From contig NC_071330.1 in NCBI RefSeq assembly GCF_010183535.1, forward strand, positions 14,551,717 through 14,615,716: DNA of 64,000 nucleotides, in the 5' to 3' direction. Origin of the DNA: Caenorhabditis remanei. Lineage: Eukaryota > Nematoda > Chromadorea > Rhabditida > Rhabditidae. Of the stretch, positions 21,299 through 32,739 are shown one piece after another; positions within the stretch are counted from its first letter, which is position 1, and the number at the start of each line of letters is the position of its first letter. The translations under genes and the position numbers were made by a program. The notes under the pieces were generated by a model. That model was not told where the DNA came from, searched no databases, and saw nothing but the letters and a program-made list of their open reading frames with translations.

Positions 21299-22368
21299 AT
21301 GACTCCCCAACCGTTCAAACTACTCCATCTACCAATTGTGGCTCTTCGAAATGTTCTAAAATTATTGAATCCAATTGAGTTGTAAGTTGTTCACTAAGAC
21401 TCCAAACATATTAATGGCGGCAATTCCAGATTCGAGTTATCCCAATGCTCCCGAAGAGCCCTCTCCATCATACCACTATCCGGCAGCAAACATTTCAAGC
21501 TGCACATGAACCAGTTTTCTAGCTCCATTCATGTCAATGACTACGCTTTTCGTATGTATAATAATGACGTTCAATCGGCATATATTCTGCATGGAAACCG
21601 TACTTTTATGGAGTCAACAGTAAAGATTCGCCACCATTCAGAGCGTGAGATCATTAGTTTCTGGGAGGATCGGCATGTCAGATTGAAGACTGTCTTCTTC
21701 CATCTCTCAAACGTATTCAAATGCCCAATTGAATGCGCCAGGTTTTTGAATACAATTCCAGCAGTGGTCTACATGTCGATTATCGATTTTATCAGTAGTC
21801 GTCAGTCTGAAATCAATGAACTCAATGTCGGTGGCGAAAACCTTTCTGATGAACATGTGATTGAGATATTTGATAAATTGAGAGTCGCTGACCATCTAGA
21901 AATGAGTCATCAATTTTCTATAACCCCATCAATTCCATTCAGCTCAAAATCCATTTCTATCTGGAACTCCGCTTGGATCACAACTGAACACTTGAATTTG
22001 ATGAAGCACTGTATAGTAATTGAACTACATCGGTCTACATTAACTGATCATGATATGACATTGTTTTTGAACGACTGGAAGTCTGGACAGTTTCCAAATC
22101 TTCAATATTCATCCATCAAAAGCAGTTTTCTTAGCAAAAACTTTACTCCATTCGGATTACCGTCACTTCAAAATACTGTCAATCCACAATATTATGCAAG
22201 AATGTAAGAATATTTGTGAATTCCACTCGAAATATTTCCAGTGTTTTCAGCATCTTTGGTTCGCCAAGAGTTATTTTTGGAGCTATCGATTTTCAGAGAA
22301 ATGATGGAGTTGTAGCAAAAGTTCGTTTCGACGATCAAGATGGAGATTTGCAAATTCTGTTGTTCTAA
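21299..22368 (+). CDS. F-box / FBA_2 protein, gene 7 (intact)
   Basis: Exons 21299-21381, 21430-22203 and 22251-22368 (975 bp, 324 residues) are in frame. The F-box begins MTPQPFKLLHLPIVALRNVL and continues through FELSQCSRRALSIIPLSGSK. The FBA_2 core includes SAWITTEHLNLMKHC, HRSTLTDHDMTLF and LNDWKSGQFPNLQYSSI. The C-terminus (GSPRVIFGAIDF...NDGVVAKV) and the 3' flank closely match gene 1, pointing to a shared duplication. Upstream boxes are at 21095-21107 and about 21187. Expected SCF adaptor; substrate unknown. Confidence 0.88.
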
Positions 22369-22540
22369 TAGTTTCGTTTCCGTTTTATTGTTCATCTTGT
22401 TTCTATTTCCATGTTACTTCGTTAAGTTTAAAAAAAAGTTTACTGTTTGCATGTGCTTTAGAATTATGATTCCGAAAAATACAGAAACTACAACTCAATT
22501 GTATTCAGAAGTTGTTGCACATTTCAGGAAGAAAGAGAAT

Positions 22541-22700
22541 TGTTATATCCGTGAGATATAGAAACCTGGCCTAGCACCCTAGTTCACGTGCTCTACTTAT
22601 TTAACTTGTTATTTCCTATGGAAATCAGTTTGTAAATAAACCTGTTCTAAATAACTCGCTTACGGCTCGATCGCACAAACGCAACAGTGGCGATCAGAAT
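22541..22700 (+). mobile_element. LTR retrotransposon remnant (LTR plus primer site)
   Basis: A 146 bp candidate LTR (22541-22686) starts TGTTATATCC and ends GCAACA (TG...CA), and contains AATAAA. It is directly followed by GTGGCGATCAGAATGAGC, which resembles the primer-binding site and start of the internal region of nematode gypsy-like elements. The internal region then ends within tens of bases, so this is a decayed 5' end. Confidence 0.5.
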
Positions 22701-23182
22701 GAGCTGAAAATGTGCAGAATTACAGTGTTGATCAGGAAAACATAGGATGTAACAGATTTACAGGACATGGGACAGAAATTGAGAGAAACCAGGCGCTCTG
22801 CGTCTTTAACCAAAAAATTCTTAATTTTCAGAATATAGGCATAATTATACTTTTCTAAAAGCTGGAAACACGCTGATTATACACACGTCTTCTTCTAACC
22901 TCACAAGGTATGACGAGTGGCAAATCCTTAAAGGCGCACGTGCCAACATTTTTTGCCGCACCTGTCCAAAAGAGTCCCAGTTTTTGCATTGTTAATAACT
23001 TCAAAATTATTTTTTGGGAGAAATTGGTTTTTGGGTGAGGAGGGGTAAAAATAAAAAAATAAAAAAGGGTGTGCCCAGCAAAAATAGTTTATTGGACATT
23101 ATAAAGAGTGTCAAGATAATTTTAAAGATCTTCTAGAATTGAAAAAGGAACAAGGAGAAAAATAAAAAAAGAAACAAAGTTA
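22701..23182. other. Repeat debris between genes 7 and 8
   Basis: Holds a fragment of the dispersed repeat from the first 10 kb (CAGAATATAGGCATAATTAT at about 22830, GGAAACACGCTGATT) and a CTTAAAGGCGCACGTGCCAAC segment. No gene is supported. Confidence 0.5.
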
Positions 23183-24247
23183 TTACAACAGCAGAATTTT
23201 CAACTCGCCATTATTGTCGTAATAAATTTTTGCAGCAACTCCATCATCTCGTTGAACATCGACACCTCCATATATAAATCTTGAGTAACCAAGGATACTG
23301 AAAACATTGGAAATATTTCGAATGAAATTTGTGAATACTCTTACGTTCTTTCATACATCTGTGAATTTACAGTAACCCGAAGTGACGGTAGTCCGAATGC
23401 GGTGAAGCGTTCGCTCAGAAAATCACTATTGATGGATAAATATTGAAGATTTGGATATTGTCCAGATTTCCAATCGTTCAAGAATGATGTCATATTACTA
23501 TCAGTGAATGTAGACTGATCCAAATGAATTACTCTACAGTTATTCATTGAATTCAAGTGTTGAGTTGTGATCCAAGCGGAGTTCCAGATAACAATGGATT
23601 CCAAGTTCAAAGGAATTGATGGGGCCCTAGAGAATCGATGACTCATCTCTAGATGATCAGTGACTCTTAATTTATCAAATATCTCAGTCACATGTTTATC
23701 AGTCAGACCATCTCCCCAAATAGTGAGTTCTTTGATTTCAGACTGACGGCTACTAATAAAATCGATAAACGACATGTAGATCACTGCTGGAATTGCATAA
23801 AAAAACCTGGCGCATTCGGTAGGACAGTTGAAAACTTTTGAGACATGGAAGAAGACAGTCCTCAATCCGACTAGCTTATTATCCCAAAAACTAGCGAGCT
23901 CATGCTCTATGCGGTGGTAAATCTTTACTGTAGACTCCATAAAGGTACGTGTTCCATGCGGAATGTATATCGATTGGGCGCGCGTGCTATAAATACGAAA
24001 AATGTGGCCATTGACATGGATGGAGCTAGAAAACTGGTCAATTTGCAGCTTGAAATTTCTGCTACCGGATAACGGGATGATGGAGAGGGCTCTTCGGGAG
24101 CATTGGGATAATTCGAATCTGGAATTGGTATTAATATTTTTTTTAGTTTTAGTGAAAAACTTACAATTCAATTGGATTAAGAAGCTGGAGCACATTTCGA
24201 AGAACCAGTGTAGGGAGATGGAATAATTTGAGCGGTTGTAGGGACAT
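23183..24247 (-). CDS. F-box / FBA_2 protein, gene 8 (intact)
   Basis: Minus-strand exons 24247-24165, 24118-23345 and 23297-23183 (972 bp, 323 residues) join in frame. F-box: MSLQPLKLFHLPTLVLRNVL then FELSQCSRRALSIIPLSGSR. FBA_2: SAWITTQHLNSMNNC, DQSTFTDSNMTSF, LNDWKSGQYPNLQYLSI. Exon 3 is one codon shorter than usual and ends LKILLL. It is head to head with gene 9, with ATGs about 1.07 kb apart and a TIR element in the spacer. Confidence 0.88.
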
Positions 24248-24718
24248 TATGAAGGGGAATGAATGCAGAGAATCAATAAATAGGATGGGGGACCAGTTGT
24301 GTGCAGACACTAGACGATTCCTTAAGAAGTATCTCAGAAGGAGAAGACCCCTGGGAATACAAATACGTCCCTCATCGCAGTGAGTGGTCAGAGTTAGAGA
24401 TGGTTTCGGGGAATTCACACATTGAAATGAATGCTACAATGTCTGGAATAAGTTAGAGACTTTAGAAACTATAAAACTTTCTTTATATTTCCAATAAAAC
24501 TCAAAGTTCGCGGAATCCTTTCCACCTGAAAGAGAAATTTCCAGAAATATCTATGGACATTCTTATAGTGCTGCTGCTTCTAAAACATCTTCAGTATCTA
24601 TTATCGACTATGGATGATAGATAGCAGTAACATATCAAAGTAGTAGTTTCAGTTTACACAACAGAGAGATTGCATCCCTCCCGCAATCTCGTCGTATATA
24701 CCACCCGGTGCGAACTAA

Positions 24719-24944
24719 CTAGGGAAGGCCTCCGGGTGACCGTGGAGTTACGGTACGTGACCTATATCGTTGGAAAGCTGATAAAACGCTGATTCCAAAT
24801 ATATATTCAGTTTCTGCCCTCGAAGCCTGTATTCGAGAAAAACGAGGTCAAAGTTTGGACCCTCTGACAATCAGCGTTTTCTCAGCTTTCCAACGATATA
24901 GGTCACGTCCCGCAACTCCACGGTCACCTGGAGGCCATCCCTAG
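24719..24944. mobile_element. PIF/Harbinger-like MITE
   Basis: A 226 bp element with inverted arms of about 70 bp; the termini are CTAGGGAAGGCCTCC and its near complement. TAA flanks both ends, fitting the 3 bp TWA target of PIF/Harbinger elements. Matching arms include GACCTATATCGTTGGAAAGC and GCTTTCCAACGATATAGGTC. Non-coding. Confidence 0.7.
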
Positions 24945-25322
24945 TAAGCCAGAATCATCCCACCGCCCAACTCAATCCTTGAAATTCACAATGTTGTCTT
25001 TGAGATTAGCAAGCGGACTGAAAAAATTTGTCTTGTGAAATTTTGATAATTGCGGCTCTTCAAGTGATCCCAGTGTCCAAGTTTCTCAACTTCTATCCTT
25101 TGTATATATTCCCAGAAACCATCTCCTTGAGCAAATACTGGTGGTACTGACCACCACACTCTAACAACGTATTTGTCTACTTGTATTCCCAGAGGCCACC
25201 TCGCTCTAGAATTTTCCATTGGGGCAGTGGACTCCTCGGACCCTTATTGATTCCCTCCTTCTTGTCTCAAGTGTCGGTCCCCCGCTCATCTCATTGATTC
25301 TCTCCTTCTATTTTTCGCCTCA

Positions 25323-26377
25323 ATGACTCCCCAACCGTTCAAACTTATCCGTCTTCCAGCCCTGGCTCTTCGAAATGTGTTGCAGTTTCTGAATCCCATT
25401 GAGTTGTGAGTTTTTCAATTAGACTCAAAAAATACCTATGACAATTCCAGATTCGAGCTATCTCAATGCTCCCGAAGAGCCTTCTCCGTTATCCCCCTAT
25501 CCGGTAGCAGAAAGTTCAATCTTCGCATAAACGAGCGTAGCACCATCAGTGTCAATGGCCACTATTTTGGTACTTATAACAATAGCCCCCTATCGGAAAA
25601 TGTTTTGCATGGAACGCGTACTTTTATGGAGTTTACTGCAAAGGCTTACCTTCATTCAGAGCACGAGCTTGTCAGTTTCTGGGATAATCGACATGTCGGA
25701 TTGAAAGCAGTTCTTTTTCATCTCTCAAAAGTTTTCGATTGCGCAATTGACTACGCAAGATTTTCGGATAAAATTCCAGCAGTGATCTACATGTCAATTA
25801 TTGATTTGATTAGTAGTCGACAGTCTGAAATCAAAGATCTCACTATTTGGGGAGATGGTCTGACTGATGAATATGTGACTGGGATATTCGATAAATTGAA
25901 AGTCACTGATCATCTAGAGATGAACTATCAATATACTGTGCCTCGATCGATTCCATTCAACACAAAATCCATCGTTATTTGGAATTCCTCTTGGATCACA
26001 ATGGAACACTTAAAATCAATGAATAAGTGTACTGTAATTCAATTATATCGGTCTACAATAACCGATCCTGATATGACATTGCTTCTGAACGACTGGAAGT
26101 CTGGACAATATTCAAATCTTCAATATTTATCCATCAAAAGTAGTTTTCTTAGCAAAACCTTCACCGCATTTGGACTTCCGTCACTCACTGGAGATCAATC
26201 GCATGAAAAAACGTAAGAATGTACGGAAACTCTATTCGAAATATTTCCAGTTTTTCCAGCATTCTTGGTATAGAAAGAGAGATTTATAGAGGTGTCGATG
26301 TTCGACGAGATGATGGAGTTGTTGGAAATATTCGTTTCAACGATAAAGAGGGAGTTTTGCAAATTCTGGTGTTGTAA
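25323..26377 (+). CDS. F-box / FBA_2 protein, gene 9 (intact)
   Basis: Exons 25323-25405, 25451-26212 and 26260-26377 (963 bp, 320 residues) are in frame; the first donor is GTGAGT. F-box: MTPQPFKLIRLPALALRNVL then FELSQCSRRAFSVIPLSGSR. FBA_2: SSWITMEHLKSMNKC, YRSTITDPDMTLL, LNDWKSGQYSNLQYLSI. Exon 2 is 12 bp shorter near its end (LPSLTGDQSHEK). Upstream boxes are at about 25105 and 25180. Gene 18 is its closest relative by the shared LTIWGD and SVPRSIPFN-type segments. Confidence 0.87.
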
Positions 26378-26702
26378 CATTTTTTCTTTTTCACTATTCT
26401 TCTTGTTCCATGTTACTTCATTAAGTTTAAAATGAAATTTATTGTTTTCTGTCGTTTCATTTACAGATAACAATATGACGAAGATTGAGCGGCTTCTACT
26501 ATCTCTAAAGAGTACTGAAAATCCAAAGTGATGACGTTTCCTATGGTGTCTGCACACAATTAGTCCCTGTCCTGTTTATTTATTCTCTCCATCCATATCT
26601 CTTTACAACGAATCGAACTAGTCGAGACACAGTGATTTGTACATTCCCCTGGACCATCTTCCCTAAAGGCCATATATTTAAGAATTCTCATCAACACTGT
26701 CT
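26378..26702. other. Degraded F-box gene flank
   Basis: Holds a short TTTACAGATAACAATATGACG piece (FBA_2 fragment, about 26460), a decayed 5' flank (TATTTATTCTCTCCATCCAT near 26575) and an ACATTCCCCTGGACCATC box near 26642. The F-box exon expected after it is missing. Confidence 0.5.
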
Positions 26703-27513
26703 AGTCGCGAATATTCGAAATCTGGATATCCTCTGTCTGGCACCCGTACTTTTATGGAGTCTAAAGTAAAAATTTGTCACCAGTCAGAGCAGGAGTCAAA
26801 GCTGTGAAAACAGGAGCTTATTAGTTTCTGGAGAAATAGACGTATCGAAATTAAGACTGTCTTCTTTCATATCTCAGGAGTATTCAAGTGTCCCATTGAG
26901 TGTGGGAAGTTTGATCCTACGATTCCAGCAGCGAACTACATGTCGATTATTGATTTCATTAGTAGCCGTCAATCAGAAATCAAAGAACCCTTTGTCGGTG
27001 GCAAAGACCTTTCTGATAGAAAGGTGATTGGGATATTTACTAAACTGAGAGTCACTGAACATCTAGCTTTGTGTCATCAATTTTCTGAACTTCCATCAAT
27101 TCCATTGAACCACTCAAAATCCATTGAAATCTGGAACTCTTCTTGGATCACAACGGAACACTTGAATTTGATGAAGCACTGTATAGTTATTAGACTGAAT
27201 CAATCTAAATTAACTGAGAATGATATGACATTGTTTTTGAATGACTGGAAGTCAGGAACGTTCCCAAATCTTCAATATTCATCTACCAAAAGCAGTTTAC
27301 TAAGCAAAACCTTCACCGCATTTGGGCTCCCATCACTTCAAGATACTGTAAATCCACAAGATCATAGAAGAACGTAAGAATGTTTGTGAATTCTACTCTT
27401 AATATATTTCCAATGTTTTTAGGGTCCTTGGTTACCTAAGATCTGTTTATGGAAGTGTCAATGTTCAAAAAGATGATGGAGTGAGTTGTTGCAGCAGTTC
27501 GTTTCTACACTAA
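26703..27513 (+). pseudogene. F-box / FBA_2 pseudogene 10 (no F-box, stop, frameshift)
   Basis: Closest to gene 4. Homology starts abruptly in exon 2 (GCGAATATTCGAAATCTGGA); exon 1 and the exon 2 start are absent. A TGA at 26805-26807 replaces TCA of gene 4 in KLSKQE. The remaining exon 2 (to 27373) keeps the FBA_2 core SSWITTEHLNLMKHC and LNDWKSGTFPNLQY. Exon 3 (from 27423) carries a 4 bp insertion after DDGV and stops at 27511-27513. Without an F-box it cannot act as an SCF adaptor. Confidence 0.85.
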
Positions 27514-27639
27514 GAATGTTTTCGACCATGAATAATAATATTTTCTGTTTCATTGTTCCTTTTGTTCTTTTTTCCATAATTCTTCATCAAGTTTTTAATA
27601 AAATCTACTGTTTCCAGTCGCTTAAGGTTTACATTCACT

Positions 27640-27894
27640 GATAACGATATGACGGAGTTTTTAGGGAGCTGGCAACGTGCTGAGTTGCCGAATCTTGAGT
27701 ACTTACCAATAAAAGTCAGAGGGCATAGACTTCACGGCCTATCTTTACAAGAAAGGAAAAACGGGAAATTTGGCTTGTTAACGGTCATGGAGCTTTCGAT
27801 GTTTGGCAATGTTAGGAAAGTTCTGTTCTACTGCGCAGGTGTTACTAGAAACCATCTCCTTGACCCAATACTCCTCCTGTATAAATCACGATGA
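27640..27894 (+). pseudogene. FBA_2 fragment plus unassigned open frame
   Basis: ACTGATAACGATATGACGGA to AATCTTGAGTACTTACC encodes TDNDMTEFLGSWQRAELPNLEYLPI, an FBA_2 core piece at about 27640-27715. The frame stays open to 27894 with no recognisable continuation. It parallels fragments at 18372 and 34372. Confidence 0.55.
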
Positions 27895-28108
27895 GAGATC
27901 TTTCTCCGGGGATCTTTCTCAAGTGATGACGTTCCTTTTTAGTGTTTGCACAAACCTCATTAACACAGTCTAGACCCTATCTTGAGGTATTTGCATTCCC
28001 ACAGACGATCTCCTCCTGTGGTGTTCATGTTAAGAGGACCCTCAGTCTTCCCGACACTGTGAGTCCCAGCTCTTTTTATTGATTCTCTCCTTTCCATTTC
28101 TCTTCACA

Positions 28109-29184
28109 ATGTCTCAACCGCTCAAACTACTCCACCTCCCAACACTGGTTCTTCAAAGCGTGCTCCAGTTTCTTAATCCAATTGAGTTGTAAGTTGTTCA
28201 CCAATACTCAAAAAATATTAATGCCAATTTCAGATTCGAATTGTCCCAATGCTCCCAAAGAGCCCGCTCCATCATTTCGCTATCCGGTAGCAGAAAGTTC
28301 AAACTGCACATGAACGAGTTTACTAACTCTATCCATGTCAACGGCTACTCTTTCCATATTCATAGCAATGACTCTCCATCAGAATATCCTCTGCATGGAA
28401 CCCGTACTTTTAATGAGTCTATTGTAAAAATTTCCCATCAGTCAGATCAGGAGTCGAAGCAGAAGCTCATTAGTTTCTGGGATAATAAGCTAGTCGGATT
28501 AAAGACTGTCTTCTTCCATCTCTCAGCAGTTTTCAACTGTCCCACTGAAAATGCGAGGTTTTCTCATCCGATTCCAGCAGCATTCTTCATGCCAATCATC
28601 GATTTTATCATTAGCCGACAGTCCGAAATCAATGAACTCTATGTCGGTGGCGAAAACCTTTCTGATGAATATGTGATTGAGATATTCAATAAATTGAGAG
28701 TCACTGAACATCTAGTTTTGTGTCATCAATTTTCTAGACCTCCATCAATTCCATTCAACTCTAAATTCATTTCTATCTGGAACTCCGCTTGGATCACAAC
28801 GGAACACTTGAATTTAATGAAGCACTGTACAACAATTCACCTAGGTCGGTCTTCATTAACTGACCGTGATATGACATCACTCTTGAACGACTGGAAGTCT
28901 GGACAGTTTCCAAATCTTCAATATTTATGCATCCAAAGCAATTTCCTTAGCAAAAACTTCACTGCATTTGGACTGCCGTCACTTCGAGATACTGTAAATC
29001 CACAACCTCATATAAAAAGGTAAGAATGTTTGTGAATAATACTAGAAATCTTTTCAATGTTTTCAGCATCCTTGGTTTTATAATATGGATTTATGGAGGT
29101 GTTGCTGTTCAAAGAGATGATGGAGTTGTTGCAACTGTTCTTTTCGACAAGGAAGATGGAGATTTGCAAATTCTGGTTTTGTAA
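28109..29184 (+). CDS. F-box / FBA_2 protein, gene 11 (intact)
   Basis: Exons 28109-28188, 28234-29019 and 29067-29184 (984 bp, 327 residues) join in frame. F-box: MSQPLKLLHLPTLVLQSVLQ then FELSQCSQRARSIISLSGSR. FBA_2: SAWITTEHLNLMKHC, GRSSLTDRDMTSL, LNDWKSGQFPNLQYLCI. Exon 2 carries a 4-codon SDQESKQ-type insertion also seen, longer, in gene 4. An ATTCCCACAGACG box lies at about 27993 and AATAAA at about 29256. Confidence 0.88.
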
Positions 29185-29289
29185 AATTTTGTTTCTGTTT
29201 TCTTGTTCTTTTTGTTCTTTTTGTTTTCTTTTTCCATGTCTCTTCATTGAGTTTCTAATAAAATTTAATGTTTGCAGTTGCTTGTTATC

Positions 29290-29700
29290 CTAAAAAATTA
29301 TTGTACTGTTGGCACCGTATGTTCTTCTAGACTAGTCTTGAGTTTCTAGACTTACCTACAAATGCCATTGAGTTGCGAGTTTACTTACGGGAGCGCGTGC
29401 ATTTCTTGCTGCTATTCTGTCAATTTCGGTTTCGAAACGGAATGGGGCACTACATAGATAACGACGATGGGCACCAGATGGCCACAAGTTGAAAAAACAC
29501 GCTCTACCGCGGATGTTTTCTATTCATTTTCAATTTTACATCTTTTTGCATTACACTAATTATTTCCCACAGAAGAGCCCAGGGATTGTTGGAGTAAAAA
29601 TCGGTAAAGGCAATGGTTGTAAAATCCCCGATTAACAGTCTGATACGCATGGTTGGGCAAACAGAGTACATTCCCAGAGACCTGACCTATACGGTTGAGA
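29290..29700. other. Unassigned spacer
   Basis: Includes a less AT-rich stretch (about 29385-29510, GGGAGCGCGTGCATTTCTTG ... CGCTCTACCGCGGATG) unlike its surroundings. I see no RNA fold or coding frame that I can name. Confidence 0.4.
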
Positions 29701-29859
29701 AGGAATCCATCACACTCTAAGAACGTATTTGTGTATTTGTATTCCCACAGACCACCCCCTTCTAGAATTTTCCATCGAGGGCCCCCGTTTATTGATTTCT
29801 AGCTCTCTAGTGTCCACCCGTTCATCTCATTGATTCTCTCCCTTTCATTTCTCATCGCA

Positions 29860-30944
29860 ATGACCGAAGAACCGTTCAAATTATTCCGTCTTCCAACTGT
29901 GGCTCTTCGAAATGTTCTACAATTAATGAATCCAATTGAATTGTAAGTTGTTAACTGAGACTCAAAAAATATTAATGACAATTCTAGATTCGAGTTATCC
30001 CAATGCTCCCGAAGAGCCCTCTCCATCATCCCGCTATCCGGTAGCAGAAAGTTCAGGCTTATTGTGAACAAATCATCTCACTCAATCCATATCCTAGCTC
30101 CATCCAATATAAACTCTTTTCGTATGTATAGCAATAGCCGCCAATCGAAATATATTCTCCATGGAACCCGTACTTTCATGGAGTCTACTGTAAAGATTTG
30201 CCACGAGTCAGAGGGTGAGCTCCTTAGTTTCTGGGATGATTATTTTGTCGGATTCAAGACTGTCTTCTTCCATCTCTTAAAAATTTTCAACTGCGTCATT
30301 GAATCTGCAAGGTTTCATCCTGCATTTCCTGCAGTGATCAACATGGCAACTATTGATTTCATCATTAGCCGACAGTCCGAAATCAAAGAACTCATTGTCG
30401 ATGGTGAAAACCTTCCAGATGAATATGTGATTGAGATATTCAACAAATTGAGAGTCACTGATCGCTTACTTATCCGTCATGAATTTTCTATGACTCCTCC
30501 ATTAATTCCATTCAACTCGAAATCCATTGATATCTGGAAGTCGTACTGGATCACAACTGAACACTTGAATTCCATGAGGAACAGTACTGTAATTCAGTTA
30601 AATTGGACTACATTAACTGATCGTGATATGATACCATTCTTGAACAACTGGAAATCTGGACAATTTCCAAATCTTCAATATTTATCCATCAAAAGCAATT
30701 TTCTGAGCAAAAACTTCACTGTATTCGGACTACCGTCACTTCAGGATACTCTTGATCCACAAGAACAAAAAAGATAGTAAGAATGTTTGTCAATACTACT
30801 AGAAATATTTCCAATGTTTTCAGCATCCTCGGTTTGCCAAGAACAATTCATGGAGGTGTTAATGTTCAGAGAGATGATGGAGTTGTTGCAACAGTTCGTT
30901 TCGACAATGGTGAGGGAGTTTTGCAAATGATGTTGTTGGAGTAA
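29860..30944 (+). CDS. F-box / FBA_2 protein, gene 12 (intact)
   Basis: Exons 29860-29942, 29988-30776 and 30824-30944 (993 bp, 330 residues) join in frame. F-box: MTEEPFKLFRLPTVALRNVL then FELSQCSRRALSIIPLSGSR. FBA_2: SYWITTEHLNSMRNS, NWTTLTDRDMIPF, LNNWKSGQFPNLQYLSI. The insertion ILAPSNINSF near residue 60 is shared only with gene 15, so these two form a subgroup. The C-terminus is LQMMLLE. Upstream box at 29741-29753. Confidence 0.88.
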
Positions 30945-31412
30945 TTGTGTTCCTGTTTCTTGTTTTTCTTGCTTCTTTTTTCATGTTTCTTCATCAAGTT
31001 TTAAATGAAATTCACTTTTTGGAGTTGATTCAATTTTAAATTCCGACTTCCCGCCAAAAAGGCCTACACGTCATCATTCGAGAAGGATCCCTGGACCATC
31101 GGGAATACAAATATGTCCCTCCTTAGAGTGTGTAGTGAGTTTCATACAGTTTTTGGGAATGTACACAAGGGGACCACTTGACACCGCAATTATCAAATAG
31201 CCAAAAACGCACACATGGCCTAATTAAAAATTTCATTGCCTCATCCTTGCATACCTGAGTGCAACTTCATTATCTCAGTGTTCCAAAAAAAGTTCAAAAG
31301 CAATATATTTTTTATCTTGAAGAGATATCACAAAGTCGTTGATCATGATCTTCAATATTATTGCAAGCACTCCTCTCACATCGTTTGAATATCTTGAGCA
31401 AACGAAATACTT
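30945..31412. other. Intergenic flank
   Basis: Carries a reversed GGGAATACAAAT box near 31100 and an AAAACGCACACATGGCC segment (about 31205) shared with 36180-36410. No gene is seen. Confidence 0.5.
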
Positions 31413-32507
31413 TCACATCACCATAAGTTGTATATCTCCGTCGTTTTTATCAAAATGAATCTTCGCAACAACTCCATCATCTCGTTTGAATTCCACCGGA
31501 CAATAGATAATTGGTGTGATTCCACAGATTCTGTAACAGTAAATTGGAACTTTAACGATCAAAAAACGTTATAAGCTTACCGTTTCTCAAACCATTGCTT
31601 ATTGACTTCATCCTGTAGTGATGGTAACCCGAATACCGTAAAGTTCTTGCTCAGCGTGTTGCTTCTGATTGATAGATACTGAAGATTCGGACACTCTCCA
31701 GAATTCTAGCTCTCCAGAAATGAAGTCATATCCTCGTCGGTTAGAGTAGACTCTCTTAATCGTATCACTGTGCAATGTTTCATAGAATTCAGATGTTTCA
31801 AAGTGATCCATGATGAGAAAGTTATATACACCGATTTCGATGTGAATGAAATATTAAGATCTCTCGGAGGGTCCTGATATATCTCCAAGTACTCAATGAC
31901 TTTGAGTCGATTCACTATTCTGAAGACATTTTCATCACTCATCGTACTCGAACATATCACTAAACTGTCAATCACAGTTTGACGACTTCTTATTAATTCA
32001 ACAATTGACAAGCAAATGTCAGCTGGCATACTCATATTTGTCAGACCGAGGTGTGAAGTGGTACAGTTGAAAAGGTGGACCAAGTGACTAAGAACTGTCT
32101 TGAATCCTATGTAAGGACAGTCCCAATAGATCAGAAGTTCATTTTCGGATAAGTAACCGACGTCAGCGGATACAGTGTTACCGTCGAAAACCCGGATTCC
32201 AGTCGGAGGATATTCAGCTTGACGATGTCTTCCAATAACCATAAATGAGTAATTATTGAAAACAATCGATCCAGATGAGCTTTCTATGGACATTTCAAAA
32301 CGTTTTGTTCCGGATATGATATTTGTTGCCTTTCGTGAACATTGAGATATTTCGAATCTGAAATATAGAATAAAATTAATTTGTGAGGGGCTTATTCAGG
32401 TAAAACTTAGGTAAAACCTACAACTCAATTGAATTAAAAAATTGAAAAACGTGACGAAGGGCGACGGCGGGAAGGAAGAAGATAGTAAACGGTCGGTGTT
32501 GGTTCAT
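31413..32507 (-). pseudogene. F-box / FBA_2 gene 13 with one nonsense codon
   Basis: Minus-strand exons 32507-32422, 32357-31581 and 31530-31413 would give 326 residues in frame. TAG at 31708-31706 (codon 246) replaces the conserved Trp codon of LNDWKSG (here LES-stop-NSGECPNLQYL). The F-box is diverged but present (MNQHRPFTIFLPAVALRHVF). The FBA_2 part has SSWITLKHLNSMKHC and RESTLTDEDMTSF. All splice sites (donors GTAGGT, GTAAGC) and exon 3 remain open, so the lesion is recent or allelic. A truncated protein with F-box and most of the domain could still form. Starts 233 bp from divergent gene 14. Confidence 0.8.
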
Positions 32508-32739
32508 TATTAAAATGAATGAATTAGCGACCGGACACTCGGTGAGTATGATCCCATTGTCTATGTCTAGATGGATGGATCTGTGGAAATCCATCACAAT
32601 CTAACGACGTATTTGTGTATTTGTATTCCCAGAGACCACTCCCTCGTAGAATTTTCTAGTGACGTGACCGCAGTGCTCTCCTCTCCACACTCGGCCTCCC
32701 GTTTATCTCATTGATTCTCTACTTCCATTTCTTGTCTCA
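32508..32739. promoter_or_regulatory. Divergent promoter region of genes 13 and 14
   Basis: A 232 bp spacer between divergent start codons. It has ATTCCCAGAGACC at 32625-32637 and the 5' flank ATTGATTCTCTACTTCCATT just before the gene 14 ATG. Confidence 0.5.

Noticed and set aside
29385..29510. Possible structured RNA in a less AT-rich patch
   Set aside because: No tRNA-like arms, snRNA motifs or convincing stems could be traced by eye.
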